Shown: positions 23,396-32,430, counted from the stretch's first letter. The stretch is 64,000 nt of DNA from Saccharibacillus sp. CPCC 101409 (GCF_030518235.1 NZ_JAULSA010000003.1:124001-188000); one strand, 5' to 3'. The notes: a model not told the origin generated them from the letters alone. A program made the numbers and translations.

Positions 23396-26317
23396 ATGAC
23401 TGCCCAATATGAATTCCCGTTTCAGGATATATCGCTTCCGCTGGAGGAACGCGTAAACGACCTCGTTTCCCGCTTCACGCTGGACGAGAAAGTGAATCTG
23501 ATGATCCAATACCAGGCTGCCGTCGAGCGGCTTGGCGTCAAACCTTATAAGCACGGCACCGAAGCGGCGCACGGCATGGCGTGGCTGGGCGAAGCGACCG
23601 GTTATCCGCAGCCGATCGGTCTCGCATGCACGTGGGACGAAGAGCTGATGAAGCAGATCGGCAGCGCGATCGGCGACGAAGCGCGCGGTTTCTACAAACG
23701 CGATCCGGAGATCAACGGGCTGACGCTGTGGGCGCCGACCGTCGATATGGAGCGTGACCCGCGCTGGGGACGGACCGAGGAAGCGTACGGCGAAGACCCG
23801 ATTCTGGCCGGCAAACTGGCGTCCGCGCTCGTGCAGGGCATCCAGGGCGATCATCCGACGTACCTGAAAGCGGTTGCCACGTTGAAGCACTTTATCGGCA
23901 ACAACAACGAAGTGGGCCGCGGCGACGCTTCGGTCAGCCTCGATCCGCGCAATATGCGCGAATATTACCTCAAAGCGTTCGAGATTCCGTTCAAAGAAGG
24001 CGGCGCGCAGTCCATGATGACGTCGTACAACTCGGTCAACGGCGTGCCGGCGAACCTGAACCCCGACGTGAACGGCATCGTCAAAGGCGAGTGGGGCATG
24101 GACGGCTTCGTGGTGAGCGACGCGTTCGACGTGTCCGGCACCGTGCGCGATCACGGCTATCTGGAATCGCATACCGAAGCGGTCGCCCGCTCGGTCAAGG
24201 AAGGCGGCATCGACAGCCTGACCGACGACGGCGAGCTGATGAAGTCTTCGCTGCGCGAAGCGCTGAAGGACGGGCAGATCGCGGAAGCCGACCTCGACGT
24301 CGCGCTGCGCAACACGTTCCGGGTGCGGTTCCGCCTGGGCGAGTTCGATCCCGAAGAGAACAACCCGTATGCGGCAATCGACGAATCGGCCATTTTGAAA
24401 AAAGAGCATGAAGAACTGGCGCGCACCGCGGCGAACAAAGCGGTCGTGCTGCTCAAAAACGCCAACCGGACGCTGCCGCTTCAAGCGGACAAGCTGCAAA
24501 AAGTCGCCGTGATCGGGCCGCTCGGCGGCACCGTATACCGCGACTGGTACAGCGGCGAGCTGCCGTACGCGATCACGCCGCTGGCGGGCATCCAGGAAAA
24601 GCTGGACGGCGCGGGCAAAGGCGGACAAACGGCGTTTGCCGGCGGTACCGACCGCATCAAGCTCAAAGCGAAAAAGAACGGCAAATACGTCGCGGTGCAA
24701 GCCGGCGAAGAATCGCCGCTGGCGGCATCGGCCGACTCGGCGGACGGCGCGTCCGTGTTCGAACTGACCGACTGGGGCTGGGACAATACGACCCTGATCG
24801 CCGAAGACAACGGGCTGTACCTGACGACCGACGACCGCATCGTGAAAGCTTCGGCGAACCGCATCTGGGAATGGTTTACGAAAGAAGTGTTCCTGGCCCG
24901 TCCGGAAAACGGCGCTGCCGCGAACTCTTCCCTGACCTTCTCGACGTGGAAAGACACGCCGGTGACGGTAGGCGAGAGCGGCGAGCTGCTGTCGGGCGAC
25001 GGACGCGGCGAAGAAACGTCGAACGAGATCGACGCGACCGGCACGTCCGGCCTCGGCAGCTCCGCGGCCGAAGCGCTCCAGGCCGAGGTGTTCGATGTGG
25101 AAAAAGTCACGGACAAATTCGAAGCGGCGCGCGAGGCGGCCAAAGGCGCGGACGCCGCGATCGTATTCGTCGGCAACCATCCGCTCATCAACGGCAAAGA
25201 AACGGTCGACCGTCCGGACATCACGCTGCCGGCGTCGCAGGAACAGCTCATCAAGGAAGTGCTGTCCGTCAACCCGAACACCATCGTCGTGGTCATCGGC
25301 AGCTATCCGTACGCCCTGAACTGGGTCAACGACAACGTGCCGGCCGTGCTGTACTCGACGCACGCCGGCCAGGAAGTGGGCCGCGCGGTGGCGGACGTGC
25401 TGTTCGGCGACGCCAACCCGGCCGGACGCCTCAGCATGACCTGGTATAAGTCGGTCGACCAGCTGCCGGCGTTTATGGACTACGATATTATCCAGGGCGG
25501 ACGCACCTACCGGTACTTCGAAGGCGAAGCGCTGTACCCGTTCGGCTACGGATTGTCGTACACGACGTTCCGCTACGACGGCGTGAAGCTGGATAGCGCG
25601 GATCTGGAAGCGTCGGAAAACGCGAAGATCGGCGTGACCGTTACCGTGACCAACACGGGCGATCGGGCCGGCGAAGAAGTCGTGCAGATCTACGGCCGCG
25701 CGGAGCAATCGCGCGTGAAGCGTCCGCTCAAGCAGCTGCTGGCGTTCCGCCGCGTTTCGCTCGCGCCGGGCGAATCGCAGGACGTATCGTTCAGCATCCC
25801 GCTGAGCGAACTTGCGATCTGGGACGTGACCCGCGAGCGCTTCGTGGTCGAAAACGGCGTCTACGCGCTGTCGGCCGGCCCGTCTTCGGGCGAACTGCCG
25901 GTTAGCGCGGAGCTTAACGTAGCGGGCGAAACGATTCCGCCGCGCGACCTGACGCAGCCGACGAAAGCGATCAACTACGACGCTTACGAAGGCGTGCTGC
26001 TCGGCGAATGCCGCGAAGGCGGCAGCGCCGTGGAAGTCTCTCCGGAACGCGAATCCGGCTGGATATCGTTCAAGGACGCCGAGTTCGGCGGCGGAGCGTC
26101 CGCGCTGACGCTGCGCGCGGCGAGCGTCTCGGGCGGCACGATCGAGATCCGTCTGGGCGGTCCGGAAGGCACGCTGGCCGGCACCGCTTCCGTGGATGCG
26201 GGCGGCGCTCACCAGTGGAACGATGTTCAGGCGGACCTGACCGGCGTGTCCGGCAGACAGGATGTGTACGTGATCCTGAACGGCAAATTGTCCGTCAGCA
26301 CGATCCGTTTTGCCTGA
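23396..26317 (+). CDS. Glycoside hydrolase family 3 with C-terminal CBM6-like domain
   Basis: This 973-residue retaining glycosidase probably acts as a beta-glucosidase or beta-xylosidase. The first domain contains KHFIGNNNE and GFVVSDAFDV, with nucleophile Asp242. The second alpha/beta domain is split by an insert (about 400-560) with fascin-like strands (GKYVAVQAGEESPL, GLYLTTDDRI). YPFGYGLSYTTF opens the fibronectin-like domain. The last 115 residues resemble a family 6 carbohydrate-binding module. There is no signal peptide, so it acts on imported oligosaccharides. ATG 23396 follows TTAAGGAGGAG. The longer open frame to 23090 lacks a ribosome site. Confidence 0.92.
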   Translation: MTAQYEFPFQDISLPLEERVNDLVSRFTLDEKVNLMIQYQAAVERLGVKPYKHGTEAAHGMAWLGEATGYPQPIGLACTWDEELMKQIGSAIGDEARGFYKRDPEINGLTLWAPTVDMERDPRWGRTEEAYGEDPILAGKLASALVQGIQGDHPTYLKAVATLKHFIGNNNEVGRGDASVSLDPRNMREYYLKAFEIPFKEGGAQSMMTSYNSVNGVPANLNPDVNGIVKGEWGMDGFVVSDAFDVSGTVRDHGYLESHTEAVARSVKEGGIDSLTDDGELMKSSLREALKDGQIAEADLDVALRNTFRVRFRLGEFDPEENNPYAAIDESAILKKEHEELARTAANKAVVLLKNANRTLPLQADKLQKVAVIGPLGGTVYRDWYSGELPYAITPLAGIQEKLDGAGKGGQTAFAGGTDRIKLKAKKNGKYVAVQAGEESPLAASADSADGASVFELTDWGWDNTTLIAEDNGLYLTTDDRIVKASANRIWEWFTKEVFLARPENGAAANSSLTFSTWKDTPVTVGESGELLSGDGRGEETSNEIDATGTSGLGSSAAEALQAEVFDVEKVTDKFEAAREAAKGADAAIVFVGNHPLINGKETVDRPDITLPASQEQLIKEVLSVNPNTIVVVIGSYPYALNWVNDNVPAVLYSTHAGQEVGRAVADVLFGDANPAGRLSMTWYKSVDQLPAFMDYDIIQGGRTYRYFEGEALYPFGYGLSYTTFRYDGVKLDSADLEASENAKIGVTVTVTNTGDRAGEEVVQIYGRAEQSRVKRPLKQLLAFRRVSLAPGESQDVSFSIPLSELAIWDVTRERFVVENGVYALSAGPSSGELPVSAELNVAGETIPPRDLTQPTKAINYDAYEGVLLGECREGGSAVEVSPERESGWISFKDAEFGGGASALTLRAASVSGGTIEIRLGGPEGTLAGTASVDAGGAHQWNDVQADLTGVSGRQDVYVILNGKLSVSTIRFA

Positions 26318-26336
26318 ACCTGAATATGGAATACTG

Positions 26337-26385
26337 AAAAAGCGAAGCAATGGCGATCTTGTCCGCCGCTGCTTCGCTTTTTTAT
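26337..26385. terminator. Terminator of GH3
   Basis: AAAAAGCGAAGCA (26337-26349) pairs with TGCTTCGCTTTTTT (26370-26383), 20 bp after the GH3 stop. A-rich upstream sequence would let it also stop the opposing small gene. Confidence 0.9.
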
Positions 26386-26433
26386 CGCTGCTTACTTATC
26401 TTGGATCGACTGCCGCAGTCTATCCGTTAGGCT

Positions 26434-26667
26434 CTATCTCCGGGTAATCGACGCCGTCTGTTCCTGCTGCTGGCTGCGGAGGTTGTTAATCAAATCCAAC
26501 AGATTTTTGTACTGTTCCAGCTGTTGAGGGCTCTGCTGCTTCTCAAAACCCGTCAGATTGGCCTGCGAAACTCCGCCAACCGCAGCGGCCGAAGCCGGAG
26601 CCACAACCGATACCACTGCCGCAGCTGCAAATGCCGAAGCGACCATCGCTTTTTTAAAACGTTTCAT
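26434..26667 (-). CDS. Small secreted Gln-rich protein
   Basis: This is a 77-residue protein. The signal peptide MKRFKKAMVASAFAAAAVVS... ends at APASA|AAVGG. The mature part of about 48 residues is rich in Gln, Leu and Asn (KQQSPQQLEQYKNLL, RSQQQEQTASITRR) and probably one or two helices. ATG 26665-26667 follows GGGAATTAAGG, a modest ribosome site. No family was recognised. Confidence 0.7.
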   Translation of the reverse strand: MKRFKKAMVASAFAAAAVVSVVAPASAAAVGGVSQANLTGFEKQQSPQQLEQYKNLLDLINNLRSQQQEQTASITRR

Positions 26668-26831
26668 CCTTAATTCCCTCGCCTTCGTCGTATGGTGGAT
26701 ACCGCCGTTTACTCGGTAGCTTAAAGAGAGTTTATATGAATAATTTGAGATAATCAATCCTGTTTACTTCAAATTTGACAAAAAAATTCGAACGCTGTTT
26801 GCCGGGTAGAAAATTTCATCTGTTTTGGCGC

Positions 26832-26866
26832 TAAACCGCGGTTTAATGGGCTTTTTCCTATATAAT
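26832..26866 (+). promoter_or_regulatory. Promoter of the acetyltransferase operon with 14-bp palindrome
   Basis: TATAAT (26861-26866) is a clear -10. TAAACCGCGGTTTA (26832-26845) is a perfect palindrome covering the -35 position. It may be the operator for the TetR protein encoded as the third gene of the operon. Confidence 0.55.
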
Positions 26867-26951
26867 AGGACGAGAGAAATTCGCCGGACCGGGTAAGAAC
26901 GACAGTGTCGCGATTGCCCGGATCGATCCGGCTTACAGAAAAGAGGGTACC

Positions 26952-27503
26952 ATGGTACAAAAGGACTTTAGCGCCGACATTGAACTTATCCGCTTCGACC
27001 GCGAGCACATTCCATACATCAACGACACGAACGAAACGTTCCCGATCTTCGGCCGGCTTGTGGCGGGCTACCGGGGCGGCGTCTGGACGCATACGGAGGA
27101 ACTGTTCGCCGAGACGCGCTATATCCGTTTCCCCGACGACCGGCTGGATTGGGAAGACTATATCGGCAGCAGTCAAAAAGCGATCTACCTGGCTTTTCGC
27201 GGCTCGCTCTGCATCGGGCAGGTGCGCATCGTGCGCGACTGGACGGGCTTCGCGTATATCGAAAATATCGCCGTGCGCGGCTCGCACCGTCAGCTCGGCG
27301 TCGGCGGCATGCTGATGCGCACGGCCGAAGCGTGGGCGCGGGAGCACGAACTGCGCGGCCTGTCGCTCGAAGCGCAGGACGACAATCTGGCGGCGTGCCG
27401 CTTCTACCTGAAGCAGGGAATGACGCTGGGCGGATTGGACACCATGAAGCAGACATTCATTCCCGAGATCGACAAAACGCTGTATTTTTATAAAATTTTC
27501 TGA
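26952..27503 (+). CDS. GNAT acetyltransferase, streptothricin acetyltransferase-like
   Basis: This is a 183-residue GNAT enzyme. AYIENIAVRGSHRQLGVGGM covers motif A with the acetyl-CoA loop (RQLGVG). LSLEAQDDNLAACRFYLKQG and the DTM segment match the SatA/Sat4 group, which acetylates the beta-lysine of streptothricin. A trace ribosome site precedes ATG 26952. It heads a tight operon with a VOC protein and a TetR regulator, an arrangement consistent with inducible detoxification. Substrate is inferred by resemblance only. Confidence 0.8.
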   Translation: MVQKDFSADIELIRFDREHIPYINDTNETFPIFGRLVAGYRGGVWTHTEELFAETRYIRFPDDRLDWEDYIGSSQKAIYLAFRGSLCIGQVRIVRDWTGFAYIENIAVRGSHRQLGVGGMLMRTAEAWAREHELRGLSLEAQDDNLAACRFYLKQGMTLGGLDTMKQTFIPEIDKTLYFYKIF

Positions 27504-27517
27504 CGGGAGGGGTTATC

Positions 27518-27991
27518 GTGCTTAAAGGACTGTTCGAAACGCATATCAACGTCGGCGATTACAAAGCGTCGGCCGAGTTCTACGAGCGGGTGCTGGGACT
27601 GATTCCGCTGCATGACGACCCGGCGCGCAAATCGAAGTTTTACTGGATCGGCGCGCCCGGCGAGGCCATGTTCGGCATCCGCGAGAACTACCCGTCGCCG
27701 CTTGTGCAGCGTCAGCATTTTGCGTTCCGCGTGGCGCTGGACGAGCTTGAAGCGGCGCGCCGGACGCTGCAGGAACGCGGCGTGAAGACTACCAACTTCT
27801 TCGGCGAAAGCGAAGCGCCGCTGAGCGTGTTTCCGTTTATGCCGGCCGTCTCCGTCTACTTCGAAGATCCCGACGGCCACTCGGTCGAGCTGCTGGCGAT
27901 GCTGGACGACGAGCCGCGCCCGGAGTTTGCGATCATGCCGTGGCCGGAGTGGGAGAACGTTTGCGGCAGAAACAAAGGAGACTTCGCATGA
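27518..27991 (+). CDS. VOC-family (glyoxalase/dioxygenase superfamily) protein
   Basis: This is a 157-residue protein with two beta-alpha-beta-beta-beta modules. The N-terminal module begins FETHINVGDYKASAEFYERVLGL, and the second includes YFEDPDGHSVELLAM. Metal ligands His and Glu (THINV, HSVELL) are in the expected places. Members are glyoxalases, extradiol dioxygenases or antibiotic-resistance thiol transferases, and I cannot choose between these. It has a GTG start behind GGGAGGGG. Its stop overlaps the next ATG (ATGA), so it is coupled to the TetR gene. Confidence 0.82.
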   Translation: MLKGLFETHINVGDYKASAEFYERVLGLIPLHDDPARKSKFYWIGAPGEAMFGIRENYPSPLVQRQHFAFRVALDELEAARRTLQERGVKTTNFFGESEAPLSVFPFMPAVSVYFEDPDGHSVELLAMLDDEPRPEFAIMPWPEWENVCGRNKGDFA

Positions 27992-28578
27992 CGAAAAGGC
28001 ATTACGACAGCGGAGAAACCCGGCGGGTGATTGCGGAGAAGGCGGCGCAGCTTTTTGCCCGGAAAGGCTTTACGGCGACTTCGATCGCAGATATCTCCAG
28101 AGAGTCGGGCTTCAGCAAAGGACATATCTACTACCACTTCGAAAACAAGGAAAAGCTGTTCGTGCATCTCGCGCAGGAGACGATGCGAAGCTGGGGCGAG
28201 AAGTGGGAGGCCATCGCGTCGAATTATCCGACAGCGACGGAGAAAATGTACGCGGTGGCGCGTTTCGTTATGCACAACTACAAAACGCCGCTGCTGCACG
28301 TCGGCCAGGAACTGGCGGCGAATCCGCAGACCGACCCGCAGACGCTCAAGCAGCTCGGAGAACTGGCGCAAACGCCGATGGCGGTATACGCGGACATTTT
28401 GCGGCAGGGCGTGGACGAAGGCGCGTTCGAGATCGGCGATCTGCAAAGCGCGACCTTTCTGCTCGGCACCTGGCTCGGTTCGCTGTGTCCGCTGATTTTC
28501 ACCATGGAACCGGCTGAGCTGGAGCGATTGTTCGAACGCGGCGTCGAAATTTTTCTGGGCGGAATCCGTCGCAAATGA
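27988..28578 (+). CDS. TetR-family repressor
   Basis: This is a 196-residue protein with helix-turn-helix TSIADISRESGFSKGHIYYHF (about 30-50) and a TetR C-terminal domain. ATG 27988 is set by AAAGGAG and overlaps the VOC stop. It is the third gene of the acetyltransferase operon, so it likely represses this operon, perhaps through the palindrome at 26832-26845. Confidence 0.88.
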   Translation: MTKRHYDSGETRRVIAEKAAQLFARKGFTATSIADISRESGFSKGHIYYHFENKEKLFVHLAQETMRSWGEKWEAIASNYPTATEKMYAVARFVMHNYKTPLLHVGQELAANPQTDPQTLKQLGELAQTPMAVYADILRQGVDEGAFEIGDLQSATFLLGTWLGSLCPLIFTMEPAELERLFERGVEIFLGGIRRK

Positions 28579-28594
28579 CGGTTTCCTTATACGC

Positions 28595-28639
28595 AAAAAA
28601 GCCGCACACCGCGAAAGTACGCGGGATGCGGCTTTTTTT
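28595..28639. terminator. Bidirectional terminator between converging operons
   Basis: AAAAAAGCCGCA (28595-28606) pairs perfectly with TGCGGCTTTTTT (28627-28638). It has a T-run on both strands. Confidence 0.92.
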
Positions 28640-28679
28640 GCAAATACGGGATTGTTGGACGGGCTGCCCGGCGAACCGG

Positions 28680-29375
28680 TTAAGCCACGTCCGCGCGGTC
28701 GATATTGCGGAAGCTCAGATATGTGCCCAGGACGCCGATCGCGGCCAGGGACAGCGGGATAGCGACGATGGAACTGAGCGATACGCCGAAGTTGTTCGAA
28801 GCCACGATCATCACGATAAAGATCGAGGAAATGATCGTCGCGGACACCGATTTGCGGCGCAGGCCGATCACCAGCGGCAGCAGGCTCATGCCCGCCGCGC
28901 CGACCGCCTGCGTCAGCACGGAACCGGCGTGCAGCAGCAGATCGCCGGAGGAAACCGGAGTGCCCGCGTAGCCGAAATGCGAGTCGATCGTAAGCATCAG
29001 CGCGTCGGTCAGCAGATTGGTCAGGGCGATGCTGAAGAAGCACCATACGAATACGATCGACAGCTTGGCGAACATGAGCTGCTTGCGGCTGATCGGATAG
29101 GCGAACAGCAGCGACATCGTGTTGTCTTTGTACTCGCCGATAATCAAACTCGACAGCAGGGAAGACGCGTAAATGATAAAGGTTGCGCGCGTCAGCGTGT
29201 CGATCCCGCCCAGCATGTCGAGCTGGTTCTTGAACACGGCGCCCGAAGAATCGGAGTCTTTGATAAAGTACATCATGAGCATCACGGCGATAATAATGGC
29301 GCAGGCGATCAGCGTACCGCGAATGTGACGGGCCAGGTTCCCTTTTTTAAGCTCCAGCTTGACGAGATGCATCAT
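28680..29375 (-). CDS. ABC-2 type transporter permease (BcrB-like)
   Basis: This is a 231-residue protein with six predicted membrane spans and the layout of bacitracin/lantibiotic-resistance permeases (MMHLVKLELKKGN start, YKDNTMSLLFAYPISRKQL loop). It would form the membrane pore for the ATPase encoded just upstream, with which it overlaps by 29 bp. AAAGGAGG precedes ATG 29373-29375. It probably exports or detaches a peptide antibiotic. The cognate two-component genes lie upstream. Confidence 0.85.
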   Translation of the reverse strand: MMHLVKLELKKGNLARHIRGTLIACAIIIAVMLMMYFIKDSDSSGAVFKNQLDMLGGIDTLTRATFIIYASSLLSSLIIGEYKDNTMSLLFAYPISRKQLMFAKLSIVFVWCFFSIALTNLLTDALMLTIDSHFGYAGTPVSSGDLLLHAGSVLTQAVGAAGMSLLPLVIGLRRKSVSATIISSIFIVMIVASNNFGVSLSSIVAIPLSLAAIGVLGTYLSFRNIDRADVA

Positions 29376-30291
29376 GTCCGTTTCCTCCTTTGATGATATC
29401 GAAAAAGTATTCTTCCAGCGTGTGATGGCGGCGGTTGATCGATTCGATCGGCACGTCGTTCAGGATCAGCCCTTTGGACAGCGCTTCCTGGCCGAGCTCC
29501 GTGCCGTAGACGCGCAGCGTGCGCTCGCCCGTCTGCTTGAAGTTCGTCACGCCGAGCTTCTCGGTCAGGACGAACGCGGCAAGAGCGGCGTCGGAAGTCG
29601 AGATCTCGATAAATTCCGTCGTCGACGCCCGCACGCTGTCCAGCGGAACTTCGCGCAGCAGGCGTCCCTGATTGATGACGCCGATCGTGTCGGCGATCTG
29701 TTCGACTTCGGGCAGCAGGTGGCTGGAGATCAGGATCGCCATGCCCCATTCGTCACGCAGCCGGCGAAACACGCCGCGCATCAGCTGGATGCCTTCCGGG
29801 TCGAGGCCGTTGATCGGCTCGTCGAGCAGCAGCAGCTCCGGCCGGGTGCAGATCGCGCGGGCGATTGCCAGGCGCTGCCGCATGCCGAGCGAGAACTGCT
29901 TGACCGGCTTGTTCTCCGTGCCGACCAGCTGGACCAGACGCAGCGCTTCGCCGATCGCCTGCTTGTTGGGGTAGCCCATATATTCGCAGTGCAGCTCCAG
30001 ATTCTGCTCGGCGGTCAGCCGTTCGTAGAACACCGGCGTTTCGATCAGGTGGCCGATGCGCTTGAGATGCTCGTTCGAGCCGGGCAGCAGCCGCTCCCCG
30101 AACAGTTCGATTTCGCCTCCCGTCGGCCGGACCAGGCCGAGCAGCATTTTCATTACCGTGGATTTGCCGGCTCCGTTCGGACCGAGAAATCCGTAAATTT
30201 CGCCGCGCCGTACATTCATGGATACGTTCGAAACCGATTCGACCGGGCCGTAGCTCTTGGTGAGCATCTGCGTGCGGATGATTTGCGTCAT
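29347..30291 (-). CDS. ABC transporter ATP-binding protein
   Basis: This is a 314-residue ATPase. Walker A is GPNGAGKST (37-45), the signature FSLGMRQ (134-140) deviates from LSGGQ as usual in the BcrA group, and Walker B is LLLLDEP (154-160). A 90-residue C-terminal extension is also typical of bacitracin-type exporters. It drives the BcrB-like permease encoded downstream. GAGGAG lies before ATG 30289-30291. Expression is likely controlled through the direct repeat at 30408-30427. Confidence 0.93.
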   Translation of the reverse strand: MTQIIRTQMLTKSYGPVESVSNVSMNVRRGEIYGFLGPNGAGKSTVMKMLLGLVRPTGGEIELFGERLLPGSNEHLKRIGHLIETPVFYERLTAEQNLELHCEYMGYPNKQAIGEALRLVQLVGTENKPVKQFSLGMRQRLAIARAICTRPELLLLDEPINGLDPEGIQLMRGVFRRLRDEWGMAILISSHLLPEVEQIADTIGVINQGRLLREVPLDSVRASTTEFIEISTSDAALAAFVLTEKLGVTNFKQTGERTLRVYGTELGQEALSKGLILNDVPIESINRRHHTLEEYFFDIIKGGNGHDASRQAGA

Positions 30292-30375
30292 GATCGTTCA
30301 ACTCCTCGTTGGGTTGGATGAGATTTGGATGAGGGCCGGCGCCGTTTGCGCCTCGCCCATCTCTGTTGAATTCAT

Positions 30376-30427
30376 CTTATCGAGGAACCCTTTCTTTCAC
30401 CTGTCGCATTTCTTACGTATTTCTTAC
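30376..30427 (-). promoter_or_regulatory. Response-regulator site and promoter of the ABC operon
   Basis: On the minus strand GTAAGAAAT occurs twice with an 11-bp period (30419-30427 and 30408-30416). This is the spacing expected for two OmpR-family monomers on one DNA face. Downstream are GACAGG and GATAAG (30376-30381) as possible -35/-10, 18 bp apart. The distal copy overlaps the stop codon of the sensor kinase gene. Confidence 0.6.
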
Positions 30428-31401
30428 TTCGGCTGCTCCGGGCGGTAAGGGGAAGCCGGGAACGCCAGCGCGAACACGGTCGAGCGGGCGGGCTCGCTCT
30501 CCAGCGTCACGCTGCCGCCCAGCCGCTCGGTCAGGCGCTTGACGATCGCAAGGCCGATGCCGCTGCCCTGCAGATTGCGGCTGCGCGAATCTTCCAGCGT
30601 ATACATACGCTCGAAGACGTTGGCCTGTTCGGCGGCCGGGATGCCGCGCCCCCGGTCGGCGACTTCGATGACGACTTGCTCCGCCGAAGCACGCAGGCGC
30701 AGGCCCAGGAAGCGGCCGTCGGCGCCGTAGCGGACCGCGTTGGACAGCAGATTGTCGAGGATGCGCGACAGCGCTTCTTCGTTGGCGTAGATCCAGACCG
30801 GATGCTCCGGCAGCGCGATCTCGACTTCGAAGCCGCGTTCGGTCAGCAGGTCGAAATAGCCGAGAATCCGGTGCCGGCACACTTCGGCCGCGTCGATCAC
30901 GGACAGCGGCAGATTGTAATCGTCGGCTTCAAGCTTGGACAGATCGAAGAACGCGTTGATGCGTTCGTGCACTTCGAGCGTCTTGCGGTAGACCTGGGCC
31001 AGCATGGCGCGGCGTTCGTCTTCGGAGAGGTCCGGGCTGCGCTCCAGCACTTCGGCGTAGCCGAGAATCACGGTCAGCGGCGTCTTGAGATCGTGGGAAA
31101 CGTTGGACAGCATGCGGCGCATCGACTGCCCGGAGCGCGCATAATCCGCGGCCAGGCCGGCGGCGCGGTCGATGAGGTCGTTGATGCCCGTCAGCAGCCG
31201 CCGCAGCTCCGGCTCGCCGGTGACGACCAGCAGCCGCTCGCGCCCCGGCAGCGTATCCTTGTCGGCGTAGCGCGCGAGCTTGTCGGTCATATAAGACAGA
31301 TCGCGGCGCAGCTTTCGGCCGCGGAGAAGTTCAAGCCCGTACAGAATGCCGAACGCCAGCGCGGCGGCGGCCGACAGCAGGGTCCATCCGAGCGCCGGCA
31401 T
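30424..31401 (-). CDS. Sensor histidine kinase of the ABC operon
   Basis: This is a 325-residue kinase. One N-terminal hydrophobic segment (4-22) anchors it. There is no sizeable extracellular domain, so it may sense within the membrane or through the transporter, as BceS-type kinases do. The dimerisation box SHDLKTPLTV carries His103, and the ATPase core includes NLLSNAVRYG, DRGRGIP and GSGIGLAIVK. Its ATG follows directly on the TAG stop of the response regulator gene, so the two are translated together. Confidence 0.9.
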   Translation of the reverse strand: MPALGWTLLSAAAALAFGILYGLELLRGRKLRRDLSYMTDKLARYADKDTLPGRERLLVVTGEPELRRLLTGINDLIDRAAGLAADYARSGQSMRRMLSNVSHDLKTPLTVILGYAEVLERSPDLSEDERRAMLAQVYRKTLEVHERINAFFDLSKLEADDYNLPLSVIDAAEVCRHRILGYFDLLTERGFEVEIALPEHPVWIYANEEALSRILDNLLSNAVRYGADGRFLGLRLRASAEQVVIEVADRGRGIPAAEQANVFERMYTLEDSRSRNLQGSGIGLAIVKRLTERLGGSVTLESEPARSTVFALAFPASPYRPEQPK

Positions 31402-32106
31402 CTACGTTTCCCCCAGCCGGTAGCCGATGCCCCACAGCGTCGTCACGTAGCGCGGGTTCGAAGGATCGTCTTCGATCTTCTCCCGCAGCCGGCGGATATG
31501 CACGTTGATCGCGTTGTCGTCTTTATAGTATTCTTCGTTCCAGACCAGCTGATACAGCATCGCTTTCGTATACACGCGGGTCGGGTTCTGGATCATCAGC
31601 TTGAGGATCTGGAACTCTTTGGCGGTGAGCTTGATCTCCTCGCCTCTCTTGCGTACGCTGAAATTGTCGGGATCGACGCTCAGTTCGCCCACGCTCAGCA
31701 GCCGCGGCGCCGGCTCGGCTTCGGCCTGCGGCGCCGAGTATTGGGTCGCGCGGCGGATCGACGCTTCGATCCGGGCGGCCAGCTCCAGCAGCGAGAACGG
31801 CTTGGCGATATAATCGTCGGCTCCGAAACGCAGTCCCAGCGCTTTCTCGACTTCGTTGTCCTTCGCCGACACGATCAGGATCGGCACCCGGCTGACCCGC
31901 CGGATCTGCTGCAGCACGTCCATGCCGCTCATTCCGGGCAGCATCAGGTCGAGCAGCACCAGATCGTAGCGGTCCGCCAGAAATCGATCCAGCGCGCGGT
32001 CGCCTTCGTGCACGACGGTCGAGCGATAGCCTTCTTTGGCCATATAATCCGCGACCATGCCGCTGATTCCGGCATCGTCCTCGACGATAAGCAGATTTCC
32101 TTGCAC
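31402..32106 (-). CDS. OmpR-family response regulator of the ABC operon
   Basis: This is a 234-residue regulator. The receiver domain (1-120) has the phospho-acceptor Asp53 (LLDLMLPG) and the winged-helix domain ends YVTTLWGIGYRLGET. The start is GTG 32104-32106, set by AAGGAGG 7 bp upstream. The open frame continues 33 codons further but without a ribosome site. Together with the next three genes it forms a sensing and export module for a membrane-active compound. Confidence 0.92.
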   Translation of the reverse strand: MQGNLLIVEDDAGISGMVADYMAKEGYRSTVVHEGDRALDRFLADRYDLVLLDLMLPGMSGMDVLQQIRRVSRVPILIVSAKDNEVEKALGLRFGADDYIAKPFSLLELAARIEASIRRATQYSAPQAEAEPAPRLLSVGELSVDPDNFSVRKRGEEIKLTAKEFQILKLMIQNPTRVYTKAMLYQLVWNEEYYKDDNAINVHIRRLREKIEDDPSNPRYVTTLWGIGYRLGET

Positions 32107-32353
32107 CGGTTCGTCCTCCTTGGTTGTCGCGCCGCCGCTTTCCCGTCCGGAATATCGCATCGCGCGATCCTTGCCGGGCAGGAAGAAGGCGGCTTTTCCT
32201 ACCATTCTAAAGGGAGCGGCCGTTTTTGGGAAAGGATTTATGCGCGCCGGAAAAAGGGCGGCGGGGGAGTTTCGAGTCGCGGCGGACGGTTCGCAGTTGG
32301 CGTCCGGCGGCCGAAGCGCGCGTTTGAGGACTTGTTCCGGGGGTATTAAGGGG

Positions 32354-32430
32354 TAGCGGAACCGCCGCTGAGTTCCGTTAGCGCGCCGGGCAGCCGGTAA
32401 AGATGCGATTAACGCCGCTCGGTTCCGTTA
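32354..32430. repeat. Repeat element C: two 27-bp units
   Basis: Two 27-bp units (32354-32380 and 32404-32430) start exactly 50 bp apart. Both end GGTTCCGTTA or AGTTCCGTTA, and the first is near-palindromic (TAGCGGAAC...GTTCCGTTA). They lie in the 479-bp gap between the response regulator and SelO. The rest of that gap shows only sequence upstream of both genes and no further gene. Confidence 0.7.

Noticed and set aside
23381-26350. 989-codon open frame antisense to GH3
   Set aside because: It is an Arg/Val/Phe-rich mirror of the GC-rich GH3 gene, without a ribosome site or any motif. Similar long antisense frames occur opposite mqo, selO, GH94 and the beta-helix gene.
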